A stretch of DNA of 64,000 bases from Melastoma dodecandrum (GCA_029817715.1 JARUPY010000537.1:2170001-2234000); one strand, 5' to 3'; numbered from the stretch's first letter, positions 1-12,795 are shown. Notes: generated by a model from the letters alone, not told the origin. Program-made: numbers and translations.

Positions 1-1749
1 CTGTATTAGCCTCAGGGGGCCCCTTTAGCACCCATCATTGACCAAACTATAAGTTCTTGACGTCCTCCCAAGGAGTAATAAGTTTTGTTTTTGTTTGGTT
101 GAAAAAACCACGTTCTTTGTTTTGTAGTCAATAAGTCTTTACTGCTCCCGAAGTCTTCACTCAAGTCACATGTCAAGAAACAGCAACACTTACGCACGAA
201 GAACAGATTTCGTTTGTTTCGATTTGTATATTAGGAGAAAAACGACGCGAAGAACATAGACTTTTGTTAGGACAAAGTTTGAACTTCTCCAGTCTATAAC
301 TACTAATGGAAGAAATCTTGTCTTAGCGCAAATATTAGGATAAGACTTCTTTGCCGGTTAATGGGGGAATAATACAAATCTCTAAAGACTTTTTCTCCTA
401 ATTTCTGAGCGAAGACATTCTCACTCGACTTCATCAACAGGAGAAAGAACCGGTGAATGGATCAAGAAAAATTGTTAAATTTAAATGTGCTTTTGAATTC
501 CTTGCGTAGTCGCTCGGGCATCCAATGCCCGGCTAAAACAGAGCAAATGGCGAATCCGCCAGAAACTCAATCTACTTTCGGTCTCAGTTTCGGGACAAAA
601 TTAGCCCGTTTGGGGTAATATCAAAGTGTTGACAGGTTGCGTTACTATTAGGTATTCTGTTTGCCCTAAATTTAATTTAAAAAATCTTATAAACTTCAAA
701 TAATACAAAACTTAAAAAAAAAAAGTCAATGACATTATGATTGACAACAATAAAGCTATCCCGCAAAATTCATAACTATATATATTATGAAGTTTGTTGT
801 AGTTTTGTTAAAAAAAATCTGTAAGATAAGTCATAAATTTAAAGGTTTGAAAAAAATTTGATGAAATGGCACGATAAATAATCCCGTTGGTATAAAAAAA
901 AATGTTAACGGAAATTAGGTTTCCAAATTTTAAAGAAAATAGAAATATACTGGTTGCCATTGGCTTGTTGCAAATTGAAACAAAAGAATGCGTAAACTTT
1001 TGTGAAATAATTGTGAAATTCTCTAAGAAATATCAATTTTGTAAAATAATTATGATTTCCAAAAAATAGCATGAAAAGCTTCAAAAGTTCTAGGTTATTA
1101 CCTTTTTCTTGAACATACAATTCAGTAAGAAAATAACAAAATTGTGTACAAAAATACTAACTTTGTTAGAGTTTTTGAAAAAAAAATAGGCAAAATATAC
1201 ATTTATGTCCCTGTCTTTTGGCGAACTTTCTTTTCTATCAAAATCTTTTTTTCATATTAAAAAACGTCGGTAACTATGTCGTCAACCTTTTTCCTGACAG
1301 TCATACTCCACTTGTGGGACGTGATATATTTTGTCTTACATTGTGGTTTTTTGTCCCGGTAGGATTGCCATATCAAGATACACGTAAGACTCCATTACTG
1401 TCACGTCATGGTTTGGCATAACGCCATTACGAATTGGCTCATAGTTGCGGACATTTTCGTATAATAAACTAAAATATTGACAGAAAAGAAAGTTCGACCA
1501 TACCTAGGATTACAAACGTATATTTTGTCTTTTTTCTTCCACTTAGCATTGTCACTTCAAAACTCATGTAGGACGCTTTTATATAGCAAATAAATATGTT
1601 GATACAAAAAAAAGTTCGACCCACGTCGATTTTGCCCAAAATGGTAGCTAATGTTTGAAAACTTCCAAAATTTTTGTCCAACTCAATCTCAGCTTTAAGA
1701 AAATTTTTTACCCAGTTTAGTTTTCAATTTTTTTGTTTTTAATTTTTAA

Positions 1750-2010
1750 AACAAAAAGGGTGTTTGGTGGGCCTCACCCGAGGAAGCGTGGTGAATGGTC
1801 CATGGACCGAGACGGGCTCGGGGGGCGTAGGGAAGCGGTTGGGCTGAAGGGTCTCGGAAGGTGCCGGGAGAAGGGTGGCTGGGCAAGGGCGAGGCCGGAG
1901 GCAGGGGAGGGAAGCGGCGGAGTTGAGGGGTCTCCGAGGGAGCGAGGGGAAGAGGGGTTGCGCTGGGGAGGAGCGGAAGAGGGATTTGGTTGAGAAATTT
2001 TTTAAGATAG
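1750..2010. other. GC-rich insert inside R1
   Basis: A strongly G-rich block of about 260 bp sits within AT-rich R1 and has no counterpart in R3, where segment B passes straight from the sequence around 19670 to that around 19700. Its composition is unlike both flanks, so it is probably an insertion of unknown kind. It is open in two + frames, but the translations are low-complexity Gly/Arg/Glu strings typical of GC-rich non-coding DNA, so I do not call a gene. Confidence 0.4.
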
Positions 2011-2246
2011 AAAATTTTTTAAACGGGCTATACGTATTTTCTAAATTGAAAAGAAATTTTAAAAACGTGTTCTAAAGTTTTGTTTTCTTTTTGTTTTAGA
2101 AACCCAATGTCTTTTCTTAGTTTTTATTTTCATTTGAAGCAGAATGAGTTTCAACCAAACGAACTCTTAGAGCGTTGCTCTTTGAATAAACAAACTAGTG
2201 AAAAAAATTGTAAATCCGAAAATTTTTTTTGCACTAGACTAATAAA

Positions 2247-2448
2247 TGCTTTTTTTATATACCAGTGGGGTTCGTGGTGGACTTATTTTTTGCGAGCCCA
2301 GCGGCTCTTGGGCTTTTTTAGCCATCACTCAGGAGACCAACCTTAATTTTTGAAGTGGAGCGTACATGATGGGATCGAACCAGAAATCATGACAAGGTTC
2401 CAAACACTCACCGTCCACCTTACGCCATTTGGGTGTCCTCGCAAGGAT
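2247..2448 (-). mobile_element. tRNA-derived SINE (SINE-1)
   Basis: Read on the minus strand, this 202-bp insertion has a perfect RNA polymerase III B-box (GGTTCGATCCC, complement of 2371-2381) downstream of an A-box-like stretch and ends in an A-rich tail, seen as a T run on + at about 2250. It is flanked by direct repeats GACTAATAAA (2237-2246) and GACTATTAAA (2449-2458), nine of ten bases identical. The uninterrupted site is visible in R3 near 19740. It is not a tRNA gene: no cloverleaf continues past the B-box. Confidence 0.7.
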
Positions 2449-2792
2449 GACTATTAAAGGCTTTGTTACGAGAGTTTTCGGATGTGTATTGGAATTCAAT
2501 GGTTATATTGTCGGTCACACTGGAGGTTTTGACTAGTCAAGTTGCAGGGCTTAATTTAAAAAAAAAAAAATTGTGCATTGACTTAATCCTTGACTGCACA
2601 TTAAGACGAATCGTAGAACAACTGGTATCATTATGTGAGGAGTCAATTTTTTTGTTTTGTTTTGGGTTTCATATCACTATCGCTCTCGGGATAGTTAAAA
2701 ATGACCGCCAAAGACTTGTCGGGGGAGGTCTTATTTCCTGCTTTTAAAGCTTGGACTAGATCTTCAAGCTCAAGAGAAGAAAAACCAGGGTC

Positions 2793-3160
2793 ATGAAGCC
2801 CAGCACCATGGAGCAACGACATGCTCCTATCTGCTACCAAAAACACATCAACATGTTCTTCCTTCTTCTGATGATTGTCATTCTTCATGTGGCCGTTAAA
2901 CGCTTCGGCCCTGCTCCCCCGAGAGGTAAAGTAATCCTGGTCATGAATGTCTCCTTAGCTTTAAAGAATTGAGATCCCAGAGCCAGTTTTCATCCAATGT
3001 TTCTCTACCCTTATAACTTTAATGACTCCCCCCCCCCCGGCGCGGTCATTTGATTGATTAATTCTGTGTTTGTTAGTAAACTCGTGTAACTATAATTTTG
3101 TGCGTTGATTAGGTGCAGGCTGAGTTAATCCTCATAATCCGAGTCCTGGCGGAGGGTGGG
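2793..3160 (+). pseudogene. Decayed copy of a candidate two-exon small peptide frame (R1)
   Basis: This matches the R2 candidate at 8437-8804. Exon-1-like sequence runs 2793-2926 (Met start, hydrophobic stretch of Phe/Leu/Ile/Val) and ends at a GTAAAG donor-like site. Exon-2-like sequence runs 3113-3160, between an acceptor-like TTGATTAG and a GTGAGT donor-like site. Reading across the splice gives an in-frame TGA at 3121, before the conserved motif PHNPSPGGGW, so this copy is broken. The function is unknown, and it may never have been a gene. See the R2 entry for the arguments against. Confidence 0.2.
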
Positions 3161-6100
3161 GTGAGTGTTCTTTTACCACGAGAACAAAAACGATCAATAG
3201 CAAGTTTATCATCGCAAGAAGTAGCAACGGTTTTGCCATCACCGATGCAAAGAAGTTATAAATCTCATTTTCTAGTCACATCATTTTCATGAAAACTTAG
3301 TAATAACGAATTTTTCTGGAGTTATTATAGATAATGTTTAAATTATTTCTTCCCACGGAAGGTTACTGTGATGGCATTTTAGCTATAACCGTGTTGATAA
3401 GGATTCTAGAGACGTGGTCGTGCACATGGTATTGTTAATGGTGTTGAATCAAAAGATAGCATCACGCAATTAATTTGGCAATCACTTTTACTATTGCCAA
3501 AGTTTCATTAATTAACGTAGAAGATCAGCATTCTTTCCCAATGCAACCTCGAAAATCTTGAAGTACATGTATTCCTCATAAAACATGGGTCATATATTTA
3601 CACTGATTTCTATTCAGTTGCAGTACATGGATGAGTTTTCGATGGATGGGAAGACCTAGTGATGGAATAAACGGAGTTGTCGTGACTTCACCGTATGTGC
3701 TGTTTCTTGGATTATAAGGTGATTGCTGATATTCGATAATAAGCGTCTGCAAAAGCAAATGATATATGTCACTTTTGGTGACATGATATTCCATTATTCG
3801 GGGGTCGGGTGTATTCTCCCTTACAGTTTAGGTGTAAATTTGGCGAATTCGGCATCCACTTGATAATAATTTGGTTTTTACTCCTTTCTTTCTTTTTACA
3901 ACTTGTTATTCTCGTCCGGGACTGCATCAGATCGATTCGATTCTAATATTTCCTGAAAGCCTTGTAGTTTTGAGTCGCAACAAAAGAAAGCGACTGTTGA
4001 GTCGATTAGGGAGAAAAACAGATATCAAGAGCACCATTTGCATGCCAAATTCTGGCACACATAAGTCCAAAACGAGTGGCCGAACAGAGAGTATCAAAAT
4101 AAATGAGATGTATAATATACGTGGTTAGATCAAAGCGTTGTCCGTCTATGAATGATGGAAACGATATCACTATGATTAAAGAAGTTATAAACTATAAGCT
4201 GAGACCATCTCTAACATCGTCGACCCAGTAGTTTTATTATTTCACAACATAGTCTTTCCTTAACTGAGTCCCTTTGCACTCATGTGCAACCTCCTATATG
4301 TTTTCCGAATTGCTCCCTCTAATTACAATTCTAGATGGAGAGATTGGGCAACATCGCCACATGAGACTTCTTTGGATACATAGATGGTACGGTTTGAAAA
4401 GTATGTGTGCAAGCATTGAAGATACAATGCACTGTGGTTTCTATCGACCTGCATGCGAAAGTCCAGTCAATGTCGCGGAACATTCACCCGGCCAACCCAA
4501 ACCACACTAGCCACAAAGCAGGTAGCTGCTGCCATGTGACTTACTCCTATAGCCAATTCGAGCCTTGAAACTGCTCACAAGGCCATTTATACCAGACGCA
4601 ATACCAGCAAAGCGAAGCTCCCTCGAGCGCAGCTGAAACTCCTTTGGCTTCACGGGAGGTCCTTAGTCCAGCTAACTCTTCTATTTGAGTGTGCAGGTTG
4701 GATAATGTTTTAGGACAGGCCCACCTGTTCTAGGACAGGCGCACATGTTTCCTTTTAGTGGCGACTACTTTTTCAAGAATCCCACTTTCAGGAGCAATCT
4801 TAACACATATTACACATCAAGATTGCATTTTTCGTTTCAAGGTTATTATTTTCAAAGATCAGCCTTGATAACTCCGTTTTACTTAAAATTCCACGCCCAT
4901 GTTTAAACTCATCCGAAAATTCTCAAATTTTAATGTTAATTACGAATTTTATTGGCATTTACTGTTGTAGAGCATAACAAAATGGTAGCTATTGTTCGTA
5001 AACTTACGAACTTTTCTAGAGCGTTACTATTTGAAGAAACAAAAAAAATGGTTGAAAAAAATTTGCAAATCACTAACTTGTGGTTTTTGCCGAAGACTAA
5101 TTGAAAGGTTTGTCTTTCAGGATCTGTAAGTGAAGGCATTGAAAATCAATCGTAATATGAAAACGTGAAAGAGCCGTCAACTACACATTTTAAGATCAAG
5201 TTAGCAAAACTATATAGATTTGTTTAGGTTCGCGAATTAGGAATTACTAAACCACGCATATCACAAAGAAAAAGGGATGTTAATCGTGTCGTATGGCGTT
5301 GTTTAAAGATTGATCTCAAGGTCAATGCTTGAAAAGCCTGGCAAATCATTTTTATGAAAGAAATTCTCGTTTAAAAATCGTTTTGGTAAAACCGCGAACA
5401 ATCACATATTTATTAATATCCTTAACAATTTTTAGGTCAAATCGAATTTAAGAGAGAACTTAGTACCGTTTCTCAGTTCCCTTAGAAAACATAGATGTGA
5501 TTTTTAAAGTGATAAGATGCGCAAAACAATTGAAACAGAATACCGAAAGAGAAAAGGCGAAATGTGCAGCAGCTAAATAAGACAAAATAAAATCACCTCA
5601 CTTCGTCCGGTCAAAGGCAGAGGATTGCGACACCGTGGGTCCAAGCCAACACACATCACCACACGCGGAGGAGGGCTTCGAGACCTGGCCAAAGCTTCTC
5701 CAAGCTGCGATAGGGCGATGAGCCAGAGAAGGGCCCGAGGTCGAGAAGGCGGGCATTAAGACATCGAATCTGAGGCGACCAAGGAGGCATCAGGAAGTAG
5801 GAACCGGGACTTCAATTGGAGGATGCTCTGGTCGTGGAGGGCCCCGTCGAACTAAGGGTGAGCTTGAGCTGGCAGGTGTATTAGACCGGTGTTGGGACGA
5901 GGTGATTTGCCTAAAGAGCACTGTTCCAGTTCGGGAATACAGTAGGTTGCTGGGATCTGCCATCCAGATGAACCAGACCGGAACCGTCGCCATCCAGATG
6001 ATCGGCTGATAGCTTGCAGAGATGACCATGATGACTGGTTGTTCGATCGTCGAGTGCATCAGGAGTTCAAGGACACTGTTTCGGGGGATTAATTAAGCTA

Positions 6101-6689
6101 ATGGGGGCCACACTGCCTCCATCTGTTCATCTCGAGGACTTGGGGAGGCTCAGATTGAACTCGCATCTGCTGGTGCGGTTAAACAACGGATTCCCCCTGG
6201 ATAAGGAGCTAGAGTCTGTGGAGGGGTCAGCGGGAGCTCGACATTGCTGATAAAGGCGAAGTCTATGAAGGAGACAACACAGGATATCGACAACAGTCTT
6301 GCCGAGGATGGCTAGGATGAGCTCACCGACAGCGAGGAACTTGCTGATTCAAGCAGAAGAAACTGATCTGGTGGACCACAAGCATTTCGGGGAATTCGAG
6401 AGGATGTGACAGGCCACTCAAGTGCTGGGATTGAAGTTTGTTGCTAACGCCATTATCACAGGACAAGAGCAAGATTTCTCTGTCAAGTGATGGATTCTGC
6501 CAGTTTAAACTGAGACGTCCGCTGGTCTCTCCCCCAACTAATCCCGAGTTCTCGTAATCTTCTCCAGTACTGCCCGGCGCTCTTCCTTCTTCCATACCAT
6601 TTTATTCAACTCAAAGAAATTATTGCCAACCAAGACTTGATGGTTCGGCCGATCACTCCAACATTCATCATCCCGAAAGATGTAATACC

Positions 6690-8221
6690 TCAAATTTACA
6701 TGCGGGCCACGAACAACGATTCTCGGCCCATTGTGAGCACGACGTTTATTCTCTCAAAATGGCCAAGGCCCAGGCCCAACTTTAGGATCCACTTTACACA
6801 AAAAAAATTTGATGATAAGAGAATAATGACAATAATAATATGATCCATAACGCCATGCCATCCAACACTAGTGACAAGCCTCCGGACACAGTTAATCAGA
6901 CCCAAATGTCAAACACCGGCCAACATTTTTTAGCTACTAATTAGTCTCGGTCATACCAACAACTATTGGCACAAGATATTCAAAAAGTAATGCATCATCA
7001 AAACTCCAATACAGCCGGTTGCATGCTGGACTGACTTCAGCCCCTGGTCAGCAGTCCACTTCCTGGGCAGCAGCAACTCTTTAAACAAAGGGACAGTCTC
7101 TCGCTCATGCTGTTGCTGTAATGCCACCTTCGAACGCTCAACATGATTCCCACTCTGGTGGATGCAACGACAGCAATCACATCCTCAGACGTGGTCGTAG
7201 CTTCAGAAGCAGCAACAATCTCCTGCAGCTGCGACGCATGCCGCTTGAAACAGGACGTCATCAAGCCGGCTCTTGCTACAGTATCACCAACTCATACGAG
7301 GATATCAGCAGCAGGGAAAACGTTCCACACTCACATCAACCTCAGCATAATGTTCTACAATCTACACACCAAACCAGACAACCTTTTGTCATTCAGCCGA
7401 CCGCAATCCGGTCAGCTGCCATTTATGGTCCTCAACAGAGTTGGCAAGCTCCTGTTTATGAACCTGCGCAGTCCATGCCGCAGCATAAGATGCCACCAAC
7501 AACGGCAGCAGCGGCAGTCATCCGATGTTCATCAACGGCAGACGTCCCTCTTGACAGCCTATACAAAGTTCTCATCCACAGCGATAGCATCAACATTCAA
7601 ATCAGTCCCAGTTGCGGCAGAACCAATTAATCAATTAATAAAAAAAGGGGGGCGATAAAACAACATGGGAGATTCACAGCAAGCACAGCCTTAACAACAG
7701 CATCAGCCAAAACTGACGAACCAACAGAACAACGGCTGATGTTCATCAACAAGTGAAGGACCCTCAAATAAAGATTTCGGAATTGCATCAGCATCAACAT
7801 CTAGTACGCAGACAGTCAAAATCTCAAGTGCGGCGACAAAGGCAAGGCGACGGTGCAAACTTACTAACGTCCCAGGGGCGACAGTTACAACCAGCAACAA
7901 TCCGGCAACCAATCCCTAAACGGCCCGTGCCCGTAGTCGCACCAGCAGTAACAGTCGGCCCCAAAGTGATCCAGCAACGGCGACGATCGACGTCTTTTCC
8001 AATGTTCCCATCCGCAGCAGCCTGCCCAACTTCAGGCGCAGTTACGATCGCAACAGCAGTTGCATGAAGGTCAGGAGCTTCAGGAGTCGTCGCCAAAATT
8101 CTGGTACGGTTCAGCATCAGTACTTGAAACAGCACATGCAACAACACCAGATACAATAGCAACATGTACAGCAACAACATTAACAAAAGAAGCAGTGGCC
8201 GCAATCGGTACCCCGACATGA
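6690..8221 (+). other. CAG/CAA-rich decayed segment between R1 and R2
   Basis: Unlike the AT-rich R-units, this stretch is rich in CAG, CAA and GCA triplets. Open + frames at 7121-7630, 7143-7658 and 7753-8067 give Gln/His/Ser/Pro-rich strings, with the Gln-rich phase jumping between frames as expected of a decayed coding region. It resembles the low-complexity part of a Gln-rich transcriptional coactivator, possibly a Mediator-type subunit, but I see no diagnostic motif. It could equally be a degenerate triplet repeat. No promoter or intact frame is visible. Confidence 0.3.
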
Positions 8222-8436
8222 CGGTTTGAGGCTGTCCTCGACTGCACATTAAAAGGAATAGTAGAACAACTGGTACACGTTGCATGAGGAGTCAACTTTT
8301 TGTTTTTGGGTTTCATATCACTATCGCTTTCGGGATAGTTCAAAGAGACCGCCAAAGACTTGTCAGAGGAGGTCTTATTTCCTGTTTTTAAAGCTTGAAC
8401 TAGATCTTGAAGCTCGAGAGAAGAAAAACCAGGTTC

Positions 8437-8804
8437 ATGAAGCATAGCACCATGGAGCAACGACATGCTCCTATCTGCAACAAAAAGCACATCAAGAAGT
8501 TATTCCTTCTGCTGATCATCATTCTTAATGTGGCCGTTAAACGCCTGGGCTCTGCGCACTTGGCAGGTAAAGTAATCTTGGTCATGAATGCATCCTTGGC
8601 TTTAAGGATTTGAGATCCTAGTGCCGGTTTTCACCAAATGTTTTTACCCTTAGGAACATTAAAGAGCCCCTCCCCCGCTGTCATTTGATTGATTATCTTT
8701 GAGTTTGGTCGTAAACTCGCGTAACTATAATTTTCTGCATTGATTAGGTGAAAATGCTTATGGTGGGGTTGATCCTCATAATCCGAGTCCCGGTAATGGA
8801 TGGT
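8437..8804 (+). CDS. Candidate two-exon small secreted-peptide gene (tentative)
   Basis: Exon 1 (8437-8566) begins at ATG and encodes a short basic leader, then a hydrophobic run (LFLLLIIILNVAV), and ends at a GTAAAG donor. Exon 2 (8748-8804) follows TTCTGCATTGATTAG, a good plant acceptor, and ends at GTGAGT. The splice phase agrees in all three copies, and the joined frame reads a Gly-Glu stretch then VDPHNPSPGNGW. A signal-anchor followed by a Pro/Gly/Asn motif is the layout of plant peptide-hormone precursors, but the motif fits no family I know. Against it, substitutions between copies fall in all codon positions, and the opposite strand is also open across exon 1. R1 has a stop. A SINE lies immediately downstream. 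Confidence 0.25.
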
Positions 8805-8818
8805 GTGAGTACTCTTTC

Positions 8819-9008
8819 CTTTTTGTTGCTCGCCCGGTTTTTGGAGCTTCGCTCCGATTAATCCCGATTCGATCTGGATAGGACATCGAGCTATAATGTA
8901 TGAGTGTTTCAACATGGGTGGCTGCATAGATAGGTTTCGAATCCAAAATCTACTTAAGCGAATCCAAGCTCATTACCATTGGGACAAACCCATGTTGGTG
9001 GTCTAAAT
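8819..9008 (-). mobile_element. tRNA-derived SINE (SINE-2)
   Basis: On the minus strand a B-box-like GGATTCGAAACC (complement of 8933-8944) follows an A-box-like GTCCCAATGGTAATGAGC. The 3' end (GGAGCGAAGCTCC then CCGGGCGAGCAACAAAAAGG) matches the 3' end of SINE-3, so both are one family. Imperfect flanking repeats ACTCTTTC (8811-8818) and ACTCGTTC (9009-9016) bound it, and the empty site is seen in R1 near 3166. About 190 bp. Confidence 0.65.
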
Positions 9009-9120
9009 ACTCGTTCACCACAAGAAGAAAAGATCAGTAGCAAGTCTATCGTCACAAGAAAATTATTAACGGTTTTGCCATCACCGAGGCAAAGAAGTTG
9101 TAAATCTCATTTTATAGTAC

Positions 9121-9275
9121 TTTCTCCCAACCTTTACCAACATAAGATTGGTCCAAATGGTAAGGAGCTTGAATTCAATTAAAGATATTTCGAGTTTGAA
9201 ATTTAGTCACCCGATTCGAGTCGAGTCTGGATTAGTCGGAGCAAAGCTTCGGATACCGAGCGGGCAATAAAAAAA
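9121..9275 (+). mobile_element. tRNA-derived SINE (SINE-3)
   Basis: This insertion in R2 is absent from R1 (near 3275). It is flanked by CTCATTTTATAGTAC (from 9106) and CTCATTTTCTAGTCAC (from 9276), a target duplication of about 15 bp with minor changes. It carries an A-box-like GGTCCAAATGGTAAGGAGC, a weak B-box region, a 3' end related to SINE-2 (GGAGCAAAGCTTCGG, CGAGCGGGCAATAAAAAA) and a short A tail. Its orientation is opposite to SINE-2. Confidence 0.65.
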
Positions 9276-12200
9276 CTCATTTTCTAGTCACATATTTTTG
9301 TTGTTTCTTTTCTCCTAAAACACTTTGTGTTAATAAGTGAAAGCTTAAATACTGTGACCATAATTTTTCATGGACAACTCTTTTTTCTTGTTACTCTTTG
9401 AACATGTTAATAGATGCGGTAAATACGGAAATAGAAATAACCCTGAGAACCGATTATCCAGGCTTTTTTCTGAAAATATTGCAAACTTTACTGAAGAAGT
9501 TACGAACTTTGGTGGACTAGGGCAAAAATAAGGAAATTTTGAAATTACGAACTTTATTGTACGATGTATGATAAATATTTTTCATGAAAGTTAGTAATAA
9601 TGAATTTTCAAGAGTTATTGTAGACTAATGTTTAAATTCTTTTCCCCACAGTAGGTTATCGTTGCGTCATTTTAGCTATAACCGTGTCGATGAGGATTCT
9701 AGAGACGTGGCCGTGCACTCATGGTATTGTTAATGGTGTTGAATCAAAAGATAGCATCACGCAATTAATTCGGCAATCGCTTTTACTATTGCCAAAGTTT
9801 CATTAATTAACGTAGAAGATCAGCATACTTTCCCAATGCAACCTCGAAAGAATCTTGAAGTACATGTATTCCTCGTAACACATGGGTCATATATTTACTG
9901 TGACTTCTATTCAGTTGCAGTACATGGATGAGTTTTCGATGGACGGGAAGACCTAGTGATGGAATAAACGGAGTTGTCGTTACTTCGCTGTATGTGATGT
10001 TTCTTGGATTATAAGAATATTGTTGATATTCAATAAAAAGCTTCTACAAAAGCAAATGATTTATGTCACTTTTGTCGTCATGATATTCCATTATTCGGGG
10101 GTCGGGTGTATTCTCCCTTACGGTTCAGGGTGTAAATTTGGCGAATTCGGCATCCACTTGATAATAATTTGGTTTTTACTCCTTTCTTTCTTTTTACAAC
10201 TTGTTATTCTCGTCTGGGACTGCATCAGATTGATTCGATTCTAATATTTCCTGAAAGCCTTGTAGTTTTGAGTCGTAACAAAAGAAAGCGACTGGTGACT
10301 CGATTAGGGAGAAAAACAGATATCAAGAGCAGCATTTGCATGGCAAATTCTGGCACGCATAAGTCCAAAATGAGTGGCCGAACAGAGAGTATAAAAATAA
10401 ATGAGATGTATAATATACGTGGTTAGATCAAAGCGTTGTCCATTTATGAATGATGGAAACGATATCACTATGATTAAAGAAGTTATAAACTTTAAGCTAA
10501 GACCATCTCTAACATCGTCGACCCAGTAGTTTTATTATTTCACAACATAGTGTTTCCTTAACTGACTCCCTCTGCACTCGTCTACAACCTCCTATATGTT
10601 TTCCGAATTGCTCCCTCTAATTACAATTCTAGGTGGAGAGGTTGGGCAACATCGCCACATGAGACTTCTTTGGATACATAGATGGTAGTACGGTTTGAAA
10701 AGTACATGTGCAAAGAGCATAAGAGATTTGAAGATACAATGCACTGTGGTTTCTATCAACCTGCATGGGAAAAGTTCAGTCAAAGTCGCGGAACATTCAC
10801 CAGGCTAACCCAAACCACACTCTGAAGCCACAAAGCAGCTAGCTGCTGCCATGTGACTTCCTCCTATCGTCAATTCGAGCCTTGAAACTGCTCACAAGGC
10901 CATTTATACCAGACGCAATACCAGCAAAGCGAAGGTCCCTCGAGCGCAGCTGATCCTTTGGCTTCACGGGAGGTCCTTAGTCCAGCTAACTCTTCTATTT
11001 GAGTGTGCAGGTTGGTAATGTTTTAGGACAGGCGCACATGTTTCCTTTTAGTGGTGACAACTTTTTCAAGAATCCTACTTTCAGGAGCAATCTTAACACA
11101 TATTACATATCAAGATTGCATTTTTCGTTTCAAGGTTATGATTTTCAAAGGTCAGCATTGATAACTCCGTTTTACTTAAAATTCCATGTCAATTTTTAAA
11201 CTCATCCGAAAATTCTCAAATTTTAATGTTAATTCCGAATTTTATTGGCATTTACTGTTGTAGAGCGTAACAAAATGGTAGCTATTGTTCGTAAAATTAC
11301 AAACTTTTCTAGAGCGTTACTATTTGAAGAAACAAAAAAATGGTTGAAAAAATTTGCAAATCACAAACTTGCGTTTTTTGCGGAAGACTAGTTAAAAGGT
11401 TTGTTTTGCAGGATCTGTAAGTAAAGGCATTGACGTAAAAGAGCCGTCACTACACTATTTTAAGATCAGGTTAGAAAAATTATATAAATTCGTTTACGAT
11501 CAAGAATTATGAATTACTAAACCACATACATCACAAAGAAAAAGTAATGTTATCGTGTCTTTCTAAGGATCCGATTTCAATTGGCTCAAAAGATTATCGT
11601 TGTTTCAAGAATGATCTCGAGTTCAATGCTTGAAAAGCCTGCGAATCATTTTTTTGAAAGAAACTCTCGTTTGAAAATCGTTTTGGTAAAACCACGGACA
11701 GTCACAAATTTAAGAGAGAACTTAGTACTAATTTTTGGCTCCCTTAGAAAAGATGGATGTAATTTTAAAATGATGAGATGGGCAATGATATTTTATTGAG
11801 ATCATAAAGAAAGTAATTGAAACAGAATACCGAAAGACAAAAGGCGAAATGTGCAGCAACTAATCAAGACAAAATAAAATCACCTCACTTCGTCCGGTCA
11901 AAGGCAGAGAATTGCGACACCTTGGGTCCAAGCCAACACAAATCGCCGCAGGCAGAGGAGGGCTTCAAGACCTGGCCAAATCTTCTCCGAGCTGCGACAG
12001 GGCGAGGAGCCAGAGAAGGGCTCAAGGTCGAGAAGGCGGGCATTAAGACATCAGATCTGAGGCGACCAAGGAGGCATCAGGAAATGGGAACCGGGGCTTC
12101 AATCGGAGGACGCTCTGGTCGTGGAGGACCCGGTCGACCGCAGGGTGAGCTTAGGACTCCAACCGGGTCTAGTTTCGTCAGAAAGAAGAAGAGGGCGGGG

Positions 12201-12426
12201 GGCGTCACCAAATCTGGGCTTCAATGCGTAGGCAAGACAAGGGCACGACGGGGAAAGCCCAGGCCACGGTAGTCTGAGACAGAGGGGCAACTAGAGGATG
12301 ATTGCTGTGGGTGACGGGGCGGGAAGCCAGACCTGGGGACCGTTGGGCACAGCTTTAACGAAGGGACCTGCCTTAGATCGGTGGCAGTTGAATTATAATA
12401 TTTTAAATTTTATACCTAGGGTAATA

Positions 12427-12571
12427 TGTTTAAAAATATTTTGGAGATATTAATATTATATTTTTATGTTATAAATAAATTTATTCGGAATAGAGAATGT
12501 AAGCCATTCTTCAGAAATAAAATTATAGCGTATTTTCGCTATATATTCATACCGCCAAAAAATAACCAACA
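12427..12571 (+). repeat. 5' LTR of the copia derivative
   Basis: 145 bp, begins TGTTTAAAAA and ends CCAACA, directly followed by the primer-binding site. It is very AT-rich and related to 13943-14073, with visible divergence including length differences, which indicates an old insertion. Confidence 0.7.
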
Positions 12572-12572
12572 A

Positions 12573-12588
12573 TGGCATTAGAGCGAGG
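12573..12588 (+). promoter_or_regulatory. Primer-binding site (tRNA-Met type), degraded
   Basis: TGGCATTAGAGCGAGG differs at two positions from the usual complement of the initiator tRNA-Met 3' end. It sits one base after the 5' LTR, where minus-strand DNA synthesis would start. Confidence 0.65.
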
Positions 12589-12795
12589 TGTTGACTTATT
12601 GAAGTGGGTTAAAGCTGATAAACATTTAACACATTTTAGGTAATAAGAATCAAATTCGATTCAATGAGGACTTAAACAAAGGCCCTGTCCTATATTTTTT
12701 CTGTCGTCTCATATGTGATTTTCATAAGATTGAGTTTATGGGTAACAGCAGAACGTGCCGTATGCAAATTATGAATTTAAAAAGAGTCTTCGAGC

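Larger units (their letters stand above)
1..6690 (+). repeat. R-unit copy 1 (R1), runs off the left edge
   Basis: AT-rich, mostly non-coding unit that recurs three more times in the window. I divide it into segments A (1-620), B (620-2170), C (2170-3300), D (3300-5540) and E (5540-6690) from shared landmarks: segment A recurs at 15268 and 40258, D at 9855, 21440 and 40670, and E at 11810 and 42650. R1 lacks the copia insertion of R2 and R4 because part of E is deleted at about 5865. No long reading frame spans it, and the short open stretches are not conserved between copies. I cannot assign it to a transposon class. A large non-autonomous element or a segmental tandem duplication are both possible. 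Confidence 0.75.

Noticed and set aside
2371..2381. Possible tRNA genes from perfect or near-perfect B-boxes (also 8933 and 37513)
   Set aside because: No cloverleaf can be drawn around them; A-tails and target duplications fit SINEs.
2643..2888. Minus-strand frame conserved in part between R1 and R2 (VADRSMSLLHGA, LVQALK words)
   Set aside because: Competes with the plus-strand peptide frame; differences between copies do not favour synonymous sites, R2 has an in-frame stop upstream, and no family is recognised.
3028..3038. Run of cytosines
   Set aside because: Simple homopolymer, not conserved in length in R2 or R3.
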